From positions 1 through 64,000 of the forward strand of contig PLCA01000010.1 in NCBI GenBank assembly GCA_003134685.1: 64,000 bases of DNA. The letters are read 5' to 3'. The notes below the pieces were generated by a model. It was not told where the DNA came from, ran no database searches, and was given only the letters and a program-made list of their open reading frames with translations. Both the position numbers and the translations under genes were made by a program. Shown here piece by piece: positions 9,387-18,560 of the stretch. This DNA comes from Gemmatimonadota bacterium. Lineage in GTDB: Bacteria; Gemmatimonadota; Gemmatimonadetes; Gemmatimonadales; Gemmatimonadaceae. Each line of letters starts with the position of its first letter. Position 1 is the first letter of the stretch.

Positions 9387-9528
9387 TGGCGCCAATCTAC
9401 ATCGCCGAACTCGGCGCGCACACTATGTAATCAGGACGACAGCTTTGGCAGGTATGATTCACCAGACAACCGTGGGCTGATTCCCGCGATTCACGCGGGC
9501 TGCAGATCAAACATATGGAGGAGGAATC

Positions 9529-9951
9529 ATGTTCAAAGTGATAGCCGTGGCATTTGCTCTTGCCGCAAGCACAACCGTCGCTGGCGCGCAGGGCACCTAC
9601 AAGAGCACCGCCAAGCCGGCGACGCAGACCTCGACGACGGCCAAGCGCCACACGAAGGTGAAGAAGGCGGAGACCCAGGCAGAGCTCCAGAAGGAAGCAA
9701 AGATCTCCGAGACGACCGCGCGCGCCACAGCGCTCAAGGAAGTTCCGAACGGCGCCGTAAAGTCCAGCGAGCTCGAGCGCGAGAACGGAAAACTGATCTA
9801 CTCCTATGACATCACCGTCCCGGGCAAGACCGGAATCGACGAAGTGAACGTCAACGCGATTGACGGCTCCGTTGTCGCGAAACAGCACGAGAATCCGAAG
9901 GCCGAGAAGAAGGAAGCGGCTCAGGAAGCGAAGGAAAAGAAGACCAAGTAA
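9529..9951 (+). CDS. Exported PepSY-domain protein
   Basis: 140 residues with a signal peptide (FKVIAVAFALAASTTVAGAQ), a Lys/Thr-rich linker and a PepSY-like domain (ISETTARATALKEVPNGAVKSSELERENGKLIYS split over residues 68-101, then YDITVPGKTGIDEVNVNAIDGSVV). The tail is a run of Lys, Glu and Ala. The ATG has a strong GGAGGAGG ribosome binding site. Exported PepSY proteins often accompany two-component systems that respond to envelope stress and may modulate a protease or sensor. Here the gene is divergent from such a pair. Confidence 0.85.
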   Translation: MFKVIAVAFALAASTTVAGAQGTYKSTAKPATQTSTTAKRHTKVKKAETQAELQKEAKISETTARATALKEVPNGAVKSSELERENGKLIYSYDITVPGKTGIDEVNVNAIDGSVVAKQHENPKAEKKEAAQEAKEKKTK

Positions 9952-9970
9952 CTATCCGGCACGGCCCGGT

Positions 9971-10000
9971 CGCGACTGAAGGGGAATACGCTTCAGTTGC
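9971..10000. terminator. Hairpin between convergent genes
   Basis: An inverted repeat (about GCGACTGAAG pairing with CTTCAGTTGC) lies between the PepSY gene and the end of the convergent RND permease and reaches into the permease stop. There is no U-run, so its role as a terminator is only suggested by position. Confidence 0.35.
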
Positions 10001-13000
10001 GGCCGAGCGAGCCGTGCGGGTCCAGCAAGTGATACAGGCTTGGAAGTACCAGCAGCACTATAGGGCCTGACAGGACAAAGCCTCCTATCACGGCGATCGC
10101 GAGCGGCTGCATTAACTGAGACCCCTCTCCCAACGCCAGAGCGAGAGGCGCTAGCGCGAAGGCAGTAGCCAGGATCGTCATAGCCACTGGTCGCAACCGT
10201 CTGTGCGCGGAGTCAGCCCACGCTTCCCGCGCAGACTTTCCACTTCGTAGTCCCAGCTGTGCCTCGTGGATGACGAAGATTGCGTTCTCCCCGACGATTC
10301 CGACCATCATGATCGCGCCAACGTAGCTCGAGATGTTGAGCGTCATGCCCGTTAGGAGCAGGGCCGCGAGAACGCCCGCCAATACCGCGGCGGCGCATAG
10401 AGCCGTCACAATTGGCGCACGCCAGTCGGTGAATTCGAATAGGACCACCACGGACACCAGCAATAGTCCGGCAAGAAGGACATAGAGAAGTCCCCTGAAC
10501 GATTTTTGCTGCTGTTCATAGAGTCCCCCGTACTCCACCGACATGCCGGGCCCGAGAGCCAAATCGCGAGCAATTCTTTGTCGGATGTCCGCCATCGCTC
10601 CTCCCAGATCACGGCCCGAAAGTCGGGCGGTCACTCCGACATACGTCCTAAGGTTCTCGCGATTGATTTCGGTCTCCGGCGTGCCGGTCGTAACTGTGGC
10701 GACGGTGGAAAGTGGAATCAGCGTCGATGAGGGCGCACCCGCGCGAATCTTCAACTGCGGAAGCGGCGTCGAATCAGCTGCCAATACCCGAAGGTCGTAC
10801 ATCCGATCGCCAATCCTTATCTGACCCGCGACTGTCCCCGTAACTGCCGGCTCGACTTGGGCTGCCACCGTCTGCGTGTTCAACCCGAAGCGCGCCGCCG
10901 CTACCGGATCGACGTGTACCTGAAGCGCCGGGCCAGCGATCGTGAGTCCGTTGAAAACGTCTTCCACGCCCGGAATCTTTTCGAGTATGTGTGCTGCCTC
11001 ATCCGCCTTGGCGGCGAGTATCGCGGGATCGCTTCCGAAGATCTTGACATCGATCGGCTGAGGAGTGCCCCCGGTCAGATCGCCGATGTTGTCTTCGAGC
11101 AATTGCCCGAAGTCGGTGTGGATTGCCGGCTCAACGGCGCCGATACGCGTTCGCAGGTCGTCCATGATCGTCTCGACGTCGTCCCTCTGCTTTTTTGGCT
11201 TGAGCTTGATGACGTAGTCGCCACGGTTTGGCTCGGTAATGAAAAACCCGAGCTGCTCTCCGGTCCGGCGCGAGTAGCTAGCGACGGCTGGATTGGAAAC
11301 AATGACGCGCTCCGCCTCCCGTAGCATCGCGTCTGTCTCTGTCAGTGAAGTTCCTGGAGGTGTCCAGTAGTCCAGAATGATCGAGCCCTCATCCATCGCC
11401 GGAAGGAAATCCGTGCCGATGCGGCCATACAGCAGGTAAGCCACGACGAGCAACGCAACGATGACAGCTACGCCGGCGCTTCCTCGTCCTACGAAGAGGT
11501 CGACGAGCTGGCCATAGCCTCGGCCGGCGCGCTTCAGCGTGGGAGCGAGCCCTTCACGGATTGGTGCGAAAGCCCGTCCTGCTGCCCGCGCTATTCGCTT
11601 CAGTCGCGATTGGGAGGCGACTCCAGTCGGCCGTCGGTCCCGATGGAATACGCCAACCGACACCGGGACGACTACCAGCGCGATCACCAACGAAATCACG
11701 AGCGCCAGCGCCATCGTGAGCGCGAGCGGTTTGAAGAAGGCGCCCACGACACCGGAGAGGAGGACGAACGGAACCAGTATCACGATTGTTGAAAGGCTCG
11801 AGCCGACGAGCGCCGGTGCCAACTCACTGGCGCCTGTCGCGGTCGCATCATGAAGGTCCTGGTCCTGATCCGGATGGAGCTCCGGATCCGACGTCCGTCG
11901 CAAGCTCGCACGGGCGTGGTGGCTTTCGATGTTCTCGATGACCACGATTGAATCATCCGCGATCAGACCGAGAGCAGCCGCGATTCCGGCGAGAGTCATC
12001 AGGTTGATGGTCTGACCCACTGCACCCAGTGCCAGACCTACGATTGCGACCGTCAGCGGGATTGCCGCGACGGCGATCAATGTGAACGTGACATTGCGCA
12101 GAAACAGGAGCAGGACCAGTGCGGCCAGCACGACTCCAATGATGATCGCATCACGCGCTCCCCCTACGGAGCCGGCGACGAACGACGCCTGATCGTAGAA
12201 GTTGCTCCAGTGAACATCCTTGGGCAAAATGTCTGGCTGGTCCCGAAAGATGTTGTCAACCGCGCCAGCGATCGCCACGGTATTTGCTGACGGCTGCCGC
12301 ACGATGTTGACGAGCACCGCTGTCTTTCCGTCTGCCGTCGTGCGTACGTAGGAGACTTCGTCCGCCACGACTATCGTGCCGAGGTCGGAGAGCGTCGCCG
12401 GCTGCCCGCCAGGAACCGGAACCGCGATCTTGGCGAGGTCCTCCTTCCCCGTAACTCGGCCGGTCACAAGCGTCAGGTAAAGCTCGTGATTCTGCTCGCT
12501 CAGCCCAGTGGACACCACGTCGTTGCTGGCCTGAATCGCCTGAACCACGTCGGATGCGGCAAGCGCGTGGCCGGCGAGCGCCTGAGAACTCAGCCGAACC
12601 TGGAACTCACGCTGACGCCCACCTTGAATCTGGACCTGGGATACTCCGGGGATCCTGACGAGAGCGGGCTTGAGCGTGTACTGGGCGAGATCCCACAGCT
12701 GGGCTTGCGTCTCAGTGGAAGATGTGAGCGCGTATCCCTGAATCGGGAAGATGGCGGTGTTCATCCATTCGGCGTCGATCCGGGTTTGAGGAGGCAGATC
12801 GGGTCTCACGCGTTGCGTCTCCGCTTGCACGCGATCGAGCGCCGCCTTCATGTCCGTGCCCCAGTCGAACTCAGCCGAGATCTCGGTTGACCCTCGGGAG
12901 GTTGTGGATCGCACCACCACGATGCCGGGCACACGAAGAATCGCTTCCTCCAGGACTCGCGTGACCGTCGGCATCATCTGGGCGGCGGGCTCTTCGCCGA

Positions 13001-13151
13001 CGTCGGCAATCACCTTCACAGTTGGGAAGGTGACGGTAGGGAAGATTGCCGACGGAAGGCCCACTGCTTCGTAAATCCCGGCGATTACCAGGATGGCAAG
13101 CAATAGGTAGATGCCCGTGGCTCGCTGTCGTGCGTTCGCGACAAACTTCAC
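9993..13151 (-). CDS. RND-type efflux permease
   Basis: 1052-residue inner-membrane proton-driven efflux pump of the AcrB/CzcA superfamily. It has the usual duplicated layout: TM1 near the N-terminus (IYLLLAILVIAGIYEAVGLP), a large periplasmic loop, a TM2-6 cluster with GLIADDSIVVIENIE (the TM4 region with acidic proton-relay residues), a second periplasmic loop, and a final TM cluster with VGIVGENAIFVIHEAQ. It lacks an obvious methionine-rich copper path, so the substrate (metal, drug or detergent) is open. The GTG start overlaps the membrane-fusion gene stop by 4 bases. Together with the next two genes it makes a complete tripartite pump. Confidence 0.93.
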   Translation of the reverse strand: MKFVANARQRATGIYLLLAILVIAGIYEAVGLPSAIFPTVTFPTVKVIADVGEEPAAQMMPTVTRVLEEAILRVPGIVVVRSTTSRGSTEISAEFDWGTDMKAALDRVQAETQRVRPDLPPQTRIDAEWMNTAIFPIQGYALTSSTETQAQLWDLAQYTLKPALVRIPGVSQVQIQGGRQREFQVRLSSQALAGHALAASDVVQAIQASNDVVSTGLSEQNHELYLTLVTGRVTGKEDLAKIAVPVPGGQPATLSDLGTIVVADEVSYVRTTADGKTAVLVNIVRQPSANTVAIAGAVDNIFRDQPDILPKDVHWSNFYDQASFVAGSVGGARDAIIIGVVLAALVLLLFLRNVTFTLIAVAAIPLTVAIVGLALGAVGQTINLMTLAGIAAALGLIADDSIVVIENIESHHARASLRRTSDPELHPDQDQDLHDATATGASELAPALVGSSLSTIVILVPFVLLSGVVGAFFKPLALTMALALVISLVIALVVVPVSVGVFHRDRRPTGVASQSRLKRIARAAGRAFAPIREGLAPTLKRAGRGYGQLVDLFVGRGSAGVAVIVALLVVAYLLYGRIGTDFLPAMDEGSIILDYWTPPGTSLTETDAMLREAERVIVSNPAVASYSRRTGEQLGFFITEPNRGDYVIKLKPKKQRDDVETIMDDLRTRIGAVEPAIHTDFGQLLEDNIGDLTGGTPQPIDVKIFGSDPAILAAKADEAAHILEKIPGVEDVFNGLTIAGPALQVHVDPVAAARFGLNTQTVAAQVEPAVTGTVAGQIRIGDRMYDLRVLAADSTPLPQLKIRAGAPSSTLIPLSTVATVTTGTPETEINRENLRTYVGVTARLSGRDLGGAMADIRQRIARDLALGPGMSVEYGGLYEQQQKSFRGLLYVLLAGLLLVSVVVLFEFTDWRAPIVTALCAAAVLAGVLAALLLTGMTLNISSYVGAIMMVGIVGENAIFVIHEAQLGLRSGKSAREAWADSAHRRLRPVAMTILATAFALAPLALALGEGSQLMQPLAIAVIGGFVLSGPIVLLVLPSLYHLLDPHGSLGRN

Positions 13152-14221
13152 TGGATTGGGTCGACCGTGGTCGCGCCTTCGCGAACCTTGCTGCCTTCGG
13201 GGAGACCAACCTGGCCGGAAACGATGACCCGCTGTCCCGGCGTCAGCGCAGGATATTTGATTTCTACGTTGCCGCTCTGGGTCGCGCCCGTAGTCACATT
13301 CACCCAGTGCGTGAGCCCCGCTGGGGTGACGAGAGCAACCCGAGAGATGCCGGATATGTCATCGCGCAGAACAGCCGCCGCGGGGACGATGGGAACGGCG
13401 TTTTTTTCTCCAACTATGATTTCGACGGTTCCAAACAGTCCGGTTTGAATGGGAGCGCCGGCGGTCTGGAGATCGGTGCTGAAGTCGATGCGCACTGGAA
13501 CGGTCATGATGCTGTTCGTGTCAGCCGGGAGAAGACCGTGAACTATTCCCGGAACCGCGCCCAGCTGACCCGGCAGGTTGACGTTTGCACGCTGTCCCAG
13601 CCTCACCTGTGCAAGGTCGCCTTGGGCTATTCGCGCGACGAACACAATGGAACCGGCGGAGGCGATTGTGAGAATGCTGTCCCCCTGGCTCACGAGATCG
13701 CCCTGGCTGGCGCTGCGCGAGACTACGACTCCCGCTCGCGGTGCCCGGAGTTGCGTCGCGACGAGGTTTTGTTTCGCGAGCTGGAGTGCCCGCTCGGCGT
13801 CATCGCGCTGCGCCGGGGTTGAGGCACTTCTGAGCATCGCCTCGGCTCCGATGAGCGCAGCCTCACTTGGCTGATTTACAACCGCTGCGACCACCTGGCC
13901 ACCGCCCACGCGATCCCCAACCGCGATGCGGAGGAGCGTAATGCTTCCAGTAAAGGGCGCACGGATTTTTTGCAGGTCGAGCGCATCCGTCCTTCCAGGC
14001 CCAGTAACAGCAATCGCGATGTTTCCGCGTTGCACCGCAGTCATATGCACGGGTGTGGCGGCCATCGAATCTGCGGCAGTGGTATCGTTCGTCGCCGAAC
14101 CACTCGTGCTCGCGCTCGCAGGATCGTCACCACGCGAACATGCAGAGAAAGCAGCGAGTCCAAGCATCGTACTCGCCACCCGGATTGCGCGTCGCACGGA
14201 TTTGCTCAAGGAGTTCCCCAT
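13148..14221 (-). CDS. RND pump membrane-fusion (adaptor) lipoprotein
   Basis: 357 residues. A lipobox (LAAFSAC) anchors it to the inner membrane. The order is beta-barrel, lipoyl half-motif (IRAPFTGSITLLRIAVGDRV), a short alpha-hairpin (about residues 100-155), the second lipoyl half-motif (LRAPRAGVVVSRSASQGDLV), the beta-barrel and a membrane-proximal domain. It links the permease to the outer-membrane channel. It overlaps both neighbours (4 and 16 bases), so the three pump genes are one operon in the order channel, adaptor, permease. Confidence 0.92.
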   Translation of the reverse strand: MGNSLSKSVRRAIRVASTMLGLAAFSACSRGDDPASASTSGSATNDTTAADSMAATPVHMTAVQRGNIAIAVTGPGRTDALDLQKIRAPFTGSITLLRIAVGDRVGGGQVVAAVVNQPSEAALIGAEAMLRSASTPAQRDDAERALQLAKQNLVATQLRAPRAGVVVSRSASQGDLVSQGDSILTIASAGSIVFVARIAQGDLAQVRLGQRANVNLPGQLGAVPGIVHGLLPADTNSIMTVPVRIDFSTDLQTAGAPIQTGLFGTVEIIVGEKNAVPIVPAAAVLRDDISGISRVALVTPAGLTHWVNVTTGATQSGNVEIKYPALTPGQRVIVSGQVGLPEGSKVREGATTVDPIQ

Positions 14222-15519
14222 CGGATGTAGTTGGCTTCCGCTTGACGGTAGCGAACAACTGCGTCGCCGTACGCCTGGTTCGCGTTGATCCAGGATGTGT
14301 AGGCGTCCAGCACTTCTAGCGCGGTAGCCGCCCCTCCGGTGTACATGCTCTGGGTCTGGAGGTAGGCGTCACGCGCAATCGGGATGTTACGGTTCCACGT
14401 TTCCACTTGCTGATACAACGTTGTAAGCTGGGCAGCTGCAAGCTGTGAGGAAAAGCGGACCTGTCTTTTGACGACGATCTCAGAATCTTGAGCTTGTTGC
14501 GCCTCGAGACGCGCCCGGTCCAGTCGAGCCTTGAAAACGCCGCCGTCGAAAAAGGGCCAGGACAATGAGAAAAGAACGGCTCCGCCCAGGCCGGTACCGC
14601 TGTTCGGACCGGTACCAGAATCGCGCCCGAATACGGGCAGAGCACCCAGATTGGCCGAGACTTGCAACTTTGGCTTACGCTCGGAACGCGTCGCTGCAAT
14701 CGCGGCTTGAGTTGCCGCCGTGTTGGCTTCAGCCGCACGCACGTCGGGTGTCGCGAGCCACGGAGTTCCCGCCAGGATTGTAGGGAGTCCCGGAGGCGTT
14801 AGTGGCGCGAGAGAAAGCGGCGCATCGGGAACCCGTCCCATGAGGTCGTTCAGCTGGAAGCGGGCTTCGTCGAGCGCGCGTTTCGCGTCAGCCAGTGCGG
14901 CCTCTTCCGTGCCGAGCCGAACACGAGTGGTGAGCACGTCGCTTCCCACGGGCTGACCCGCCGCTCTCCGTCCCTCCACTTGCGAGAGGTAACTCCTCAG
15001 TCGCTCGATGCCTTGCTCGCGAAAGGCGATCTCATTTTCGGCCCTCAGGAATTCGCTGAACCAGAGCCTGACGGCAAGGTCCACATCCTTTTCTGCCACG
15101 CGAAATCCAGCGCCGGCTCCCTGAAGCCGAAAGTTCGCGGCACTAAGGTTGGCGCGTCTCAAGCCTCCATCAAACAGCGTGGCAGCTCCAACAACCTGGG
15201 CCGCTCCCTGAGAGGTGGTGTAGGCCAGCGGGCCGCCGGTGTTGACGCTGCTCGTGACTGCGAGCTCTGGGGAACGGCTTGCCCTTGATTCGCGGACTGA
15301 TGTCCGGGCGATGTCGACTCCCCGCGCCGCAACGGGCAGGTGCGCGTTTGCATTGCGTGCTTCGCTCAGCGCCTCGTCGAGCGTCAACGGGGGCGCCGTG
15401 CTTCTTGCCCTCGATGTCTCATTCGGCGACGGAGAGCCAGCCTGCCCACGGGCGAGGCTTGGAACGAGCAGAAGGCTAGCTAACCCAGCATAGAAATAAA
15501 AACGTGGTTGTCTGTACAC
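14206..15519 (-). CDS. Outer-membrane efflux channel (TolC/OEP family)
   Basis: TolC-like channel of about 437 residues with two repeated OEP halves rich in long coiled helices, for example the stretch around IGTEEAALADAKRALDEARF. The open frame reaches 15633, but I chose the GTG at 15519. It starts a convincing signal peptide (YRQPRFYFYAGLASLLLVPSLARGQA), and the longer frame would overlap the divergent hemQ promoter and start. It is the first gene of the tripartite pump operon. The protein forms a trimeric outer-membrane and periplasmic duct. Confidence 0.9.
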   Translation of the reverse strand: MYRQPRFYFYAGLASLLLVPSLARGQAGSPSPNETSRARSTAPPLTLDEALSEARNANAHLPVAARGVDIARTSVRESRASRSPELAVTSSVNTGGPLAYTTSQGAAQVVGAATLFDGGLRRANLSAANFRLQGAGAGFRVAEKDVDLAVRLWFSEFLRAENEIAFREQGIERLRSYLSQVEGRRAAGQPVGSDVLTTRVRLGTEEAALADAKRALDEARFQLNDLMGRVPDAPLSLAPLTPPGLPTILAGTPWLATPDVRAAEANTAATQAAIAATRSERKPKLQVSANLGALPVFGRDSGTGPNSGTGLGGAVLFSLSWPFFDGGVFKARLDRARLEAQQAQDSEIVVKRQVRFSSQLAAAQLTTLYQQVETWNRNIPIARDAYLQTQSMYTGGAATALEVLDAYTSWINANQAYGDAVVRYRQAEANYIRWGTP

Positions 15520-15620
15520 TGGTCGTATTCTACTCGGGTTACCTTGCGCAGGGATTACCGAATTTCGCCGGACTTCGGCGGGACGGTGGCCCTGGCGCTC
15601 CGCCCCCATAACTTTATACC

Positions 15621-16439
15621 ATGACGTCGCCACCCATCGCGCACCCGCCAGAGACCCTCGAGGGCTGGTACTCGCTCCACCAGATCTTTCGATTCACGAG
15701 ACAGAAGACGGACGCGACCAGGCTCGCGCGCATGGTCAAGAGCTCCGCGGCCGCGCTCGCCTCTGGTCCGGGCGCACGCAAGACTAGGACTTCCTCGGCA
15801 CCAGCCGGCTGGAGTTGTTTCGTGCGTCTCATCGGGTCCACGTCGGACCTGATGGTGATTCACTTTCGCGAGTCGCTCGATGCGATTGGCGCTGCGCAGA
15901 ACGCACTCTCCAGAACCGAATTGGCCAAGGCACTCGAACCCGTCTACGCTTTCCTGAGCGTCACTGAGGCGGGACTCTATCACATCACCGCCGATTTGGC
16001 GCGGACGGCCGAAGCGCGTGGAGGGAAGGTCGGCGACGCCGAGTACGCGAAGACGCTCGCTTCTCGCTCGACTGCCGAACGCGAAAGCCAACAAGTAAAA
16101 CGGCGGCTCTATCCGGAGCTGCCTGAGAAGATGCCCTACGTCTGCTTCTACCCGATGTCCAAGCGCCGCGACGCATCGCAGAACTGGTACACCCTCTCGC
16201 TCGATGAGCGCAGCCGGCTGATGCAGGCCCATGGACTGACCGGACGCCGCTATTCAGGAAAAGTGCAGCAGGTGATCACGGGCGCGATCGGCCTCGATGC
16301 CTGGGAGTGGGGTGTCACTCTCTTTGCGGAGGATCCGCTCGAGTTCAAGAAGCTGGTGACTGACATGCGCTTCGACGAGGTGAGCGCGAAGTACGCGGAG
16401 TTCGGCGACTTCTACGTCGGCAGAATCATCCCGCGCTAG
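15621..16439 (+). CDS. hemQ: Coproheme decarboxylase HemQ (chlorite dismutase family)
   Basis: 272 residues, the usual size. It matches the chlorite-dismutase-like fold, with the strongly conserved C-terminal block MQAHGLTGRRYSGKV...TGAIGLDAWEWGVTLFAEDPLEFKKLV and ...RFDEVSAKYAEFGDFYVG. The His in the MxxHG motif corresponds to the family's proximal haem ligand. HemQ converts coproheme III to protohaem in the coproporphyrin-dependent pathway, using peroxide. It is soluble, with no signal peptide. The ATG at 15621 faces the efflux operon divergently. True chlorite dismutase is less likely given these HemQ-type blocks and the absence of export. Confidence 0.9.
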   Translation: MTSPPIAHPPETLEGWYSLHQIFRFTRQKTDATRLARMVKSSAAALASGPGARKTRTSSAPAGWSCFVRLIGSTSDLMVIHFRESLDAIGAAQNALSRTELAKALEPVYAFLSVTEAGLYHITADLARTAEARGGKVGDAEYAKTLASRSTAERESQQVKRRLYPELPEKMPYVCFYPMSKRRDASQNWYTLSLDERSRLMQAHGLTGRRYSGKVQQVITGAIGLDAWEWGVTLFAEDPLEFKKLVTDMRFDEVSAKYAEFGDFYVGRIIPR

Positions 16440-16496
16440 CGCTGCGGGAACTTGCAGGAGGACTGTTGCAGCGCGGGCCGCGCCGCGGAGTTGGCT

Positions 16497-17729
16497 CTAC
16501 TTGGCCCGCGGGAGAGTCAGCCTGAAAGTTGAGCCGGAGCCCTCCGTGCTTGACACCGTGAGATCGCCGTTCATCGCCCGCGCTAGCTCGCGGCTGATCG
16601 CGAGCCCGAGTCCCGTGCCCTCGTGAGCGCTGCTGAGCGACCTTCCGAGCTGTACGAAGGGCTCGAAGATCGCTTCCAGCTTTTCGGCCGGGATGCCGGC
16701 GCCAGTGTCGATTACCTCGATCGAGGCGGTGTCCACAGACTCGCTGCATGCCACTCTCACGGTTCCATCCGGGCCCGTGAATTTGATCGCGTTCGAGAGG
16801 AGATTGAGCAAAATCTGATCGACCTTGGCGCGGTCGCCGAGGACGAGGCAGTTGGAATCGGTCCGATCAGTCTCCAGAGAAATCGTTTTCGCGGCTGCCT
16901 GCGGCTCGACCAGCGATATGACGCCTTCGATCACGTTGGACAACGGAACTGGCAGGATCTCATACGTGAGATGACCCGCTTCGATCCGGCTGAAGTTGAG
17001 GAGATCGGAAATGATGCCGAGCAAGTGTTGTTGGCTCCGGCGAATCCTCTCGAGGTAATCCAGCTGCTCGGGAGTTATCGGGCCGCCGAGTCCGAGCGTG
17101 AGAAGCTCGGTGTATCCGCCGATCGCGTTTAGCGGAGTCCGAAGCTCGTGGGACATCGCGGTGAGAAATCCGCTCTTGGCCACGTTCGCCGATGCGGACT
17201 CGGCCACGCGGCGCGCGTCCTCGAGCGCTTTCAGCTCCGCATTACGCCGCTCGGTGAGGTCCCGTGTAACCTTGGCGAACCCCAGGAGGGTGCCGTCAAC
17301 GTCGCGAACCGCCGTAATGACGACGCTCGCCCAGAATTCCGTACCATCTTTCCGGACGCGGGTTCGCTCCTCTTCGAACCTGCCCTCGCTCTCGGCGATC
17401 TCGAGCTCATGTTGTGGATGATTGGTCGCGATGTCCTCTTCACGATAGAAGACGGAGAAATGTTGCCCGATGATCTCGTCTGCCTTGTAGCCATTGATCC
17501 TTTCTGCCCCGCGGTTCCAGCTGGCGACGTACCCGTTCGGATCGAGCATGAAGATCGCGTAATCGCGCACCGACTCGACCATAAGCTGGTAGATTCGCCC
17601 ACCGTGCTTGATGGTGTCGGCCAGCCGCGTTTTCGCGATCGGCGCCGGTTCCCTCGGAACATCGCCCGGAGCATCATGGGACGCGGGACGCGGGTTTGAT
17701 TGAGGAAGACTTTCGGCTTTGTCAGCCAT
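16497..17729 (-). CDS. Soluble PAS-domain sensor histidine kinase
   Basis: About 410 residues from the ATG at 17729 (MADKAESLPQ...); the open frame extends to 17900, but that part looks non-coding. Order: a PAS domain (YAIFMLDPNGYVASWNRGAERINGY and the PAC region FAKVTRDLTERR), HisKA with the phospho-His in TAMSHELRTPLNAI, and HATPase with LSNAIKF, DTGAGIP and GTGLGLAIS boxes. No membrane segment is visible, so it senses a cytosolic cue such as redox state, oxygen or a ligand in the PAS pocket. No response regulator is adjacent, so it is an orphan kinase. It converges with hemQ. Confidence 0.9.
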   Translation of the reverse strand: MADKAESLPQSNPRPASHDAPGDVPREPAPIAKTRLADTIKHGGRIYQLMVESVRDYAIFMLDPNGYVASWNRGAERINGYKADEIIGQHFSVFYREEDIATNHPQHELEIAESEGRFEEERTRVRKDGTEFWASVVITAVRDVDGTLLGFAKVTRDLTERRNAELKALEDARRVAESASANVAKSGFLTAMSHELRTPLNAIGGYTELLTLGLGGPITPEQLDYLERIRRSQQHLLGIISDLLNFSRIEAGHLTYEILPVPLSNVIEGVISLVEPQAAAKTISLETDRTDSNCLVLGDRAKVDQILLNLLSNAIKFTGPDGTVRVACSESVDTASIEVIDTGAGIPAEKLEAIFEPFVQLGRSLSSAHEGTGLGLAISRELARAMNGDLTVSSTEGSGSTFRLTLPRAK

Positions 17730-17910
17730 TGCTATGGCAAAATGGATTGTATACGTGCGAATCGAGGTCGGCTGGCTGGGAGCGCTATTCTCCCGCGTGA
17801 GCTCTACCTTGGCGATGATCCAGGAACGATGAAACCTGACCGAGTCATAGCAACGACCGTGCGAGGACAAATAAGCCCGGTTCGGAAGGGGCAGCAACAC
17901 TCCTCTCGGG

Positions 17911-17939
17911 TTGTAGGGCGGTTCGCGAGCGACTATACT
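17911..17939 (+). promoter_or_regulatory. Candidate promoter of tRNA-Pro
   Basis: A TTGTAG -35-like hexamer at 17911-17916 and a TATACT -10-like hexamer at 17934-17939 are separated by 17 bases and lie about 37 bases before the tRNA. The spacing and position fit a housekeeping promoter; no experimental support exists in the window. Confidence 0.5.
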
Positions 17940-17975
17940 CCCAAGTCTGTTTCGCCATGAGAGTTGTGTTCGAAA

Positions 17976-18049
17976 CGGGACGTAGCGCAGCCCGGTAGCG
18001 CACCTGAATGGGGTTCAGGGGGTCGCGGGTTCAAATCCCGCCGTCCCGA
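17976..18049 (+). tRNA. tRNA-Pro (anticodon GGG)
   Basis: The cloverleaf can be drawn by eye. The acceptor CGGGACG pairs with CGTCCCG (18042-18048), and the D-stem GCGC pairs with GCGC. The anticodon stem CCTGA/TCAGG encloses loop ATGGGGT with anticodon GGG at 18010-18012. The T-stem GCGGG/CCCGC encloses TTCAAAT. The CCA end is not encoded. Its 3' part from 18008 is the left attachment site of the island, so the element restores an intact tRNA when integrated. Confidence 0.96.
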
Positions 18050-18051
18050 TT
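18008..18051 (+). repeat. attL: 3' end of tRNA-Pro
   Basis: Left copy of the 44-bp repeat, covering the tRNA anticodon loop to two bases past the discriminator base. It is identical to 30830-30873; the match ends at 18007 (A against T) and at 18052 (T against C). Confidence 0.95.
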
Positions 18052-18081
18052 TGGTTTTAATCGTTGAATCACAACAACTTG

Positions 18082-18121
18082 GCACCCGCTCGCGATTCTC
18101 CCGCTAACGGGTGCATTTTTT
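18082..18121 (+). terminator. Terminator just inside the island
   Basis: GCACCCG (18082-18088) pairs with CGGGTGC (18108-18114) across a 19-base loop and is followed by ATTTTTT. It lies directly downstream of the tRNA and would end its transcript inside the element. The native terminator is now displaced to 30886. Confidence 0.65.
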
Positions 18122-18125
18122 ATTA

Positions 18126-18143
18126 GTGTGCCGCCTGTGTGCA
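18126..18143 (+). promoter_or_regulatory. Candidate integrase arm site, left
   Basis: GTGTGCC at 18126-18132 and GTGTGCA at 18137-18143 with a 4-base spacer (period 11 bp). The same 18-bp arrangement occurs at 30683-30700 and, on the minus strand, at 28569-28586. Its position about 75 bases inside attL fits an arm-type binding site; the function is inferred. Confidence 0.55.
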
Positions 18144-18435
18144 CGCTCGGTGCTGCTCCCTACAAAAAACTTGTGCAAGGGGTCGTTTGTCCCTCCAAGA
18201 ATTTCTCGCAATAATTCCGAAGCTCAACGAACTCGCCGCCGAAATGCTAATTGCGGGGAGCTCAGGCGGCCCGGAGGCGAACACAAAGGACAAGCTTATT
18301 GAGCCGCTTCTGGATTCTCTCGGCTTCGATGCGGGGCATCGACATCTCGAGGGGGAGATTCGAAGCCTATGCCGTGCTTCCTCTTGTAACGCTGAGTGCT
18401 ACGCATCATGTGATATGAAATCGACAGTTTGGTGA
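18139..18435 (+). pseudogene. Remnant resembling a type I restriction HsdR N-terminus
   Basis: The frame encodes ...EANTKDKLIEPLLDSLGFDAGHRHLEGEIRS, which resembles the opening of HsdR-type N-terminal nuclease domains (an NEANTRxxLIxPLLxxLGW-like pattern). The similarity stops after about 30 residues and the frame closes, so the gene is a truncated remnant of a much larger protein. The upstream residues are Cys/Arg-rich and implausible, and translation, if any, would start internally. It lies in the small left part of the island between attL and the internal attachment copy. The family assignment rests on a short stretch. Confidence 0.4.
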
Positions 18436-18560
18436 AATGAAACTGGCATTGCGACAGGCGATCCCACTGCTAAAGTTGGCCTGAGCCTGCGAAAGATGTT
18501 GAACGGTCGCCCGTTCGAATCACTCGCTATAGAGGTGTCTCTAACTGAGGGTGTACCGAG

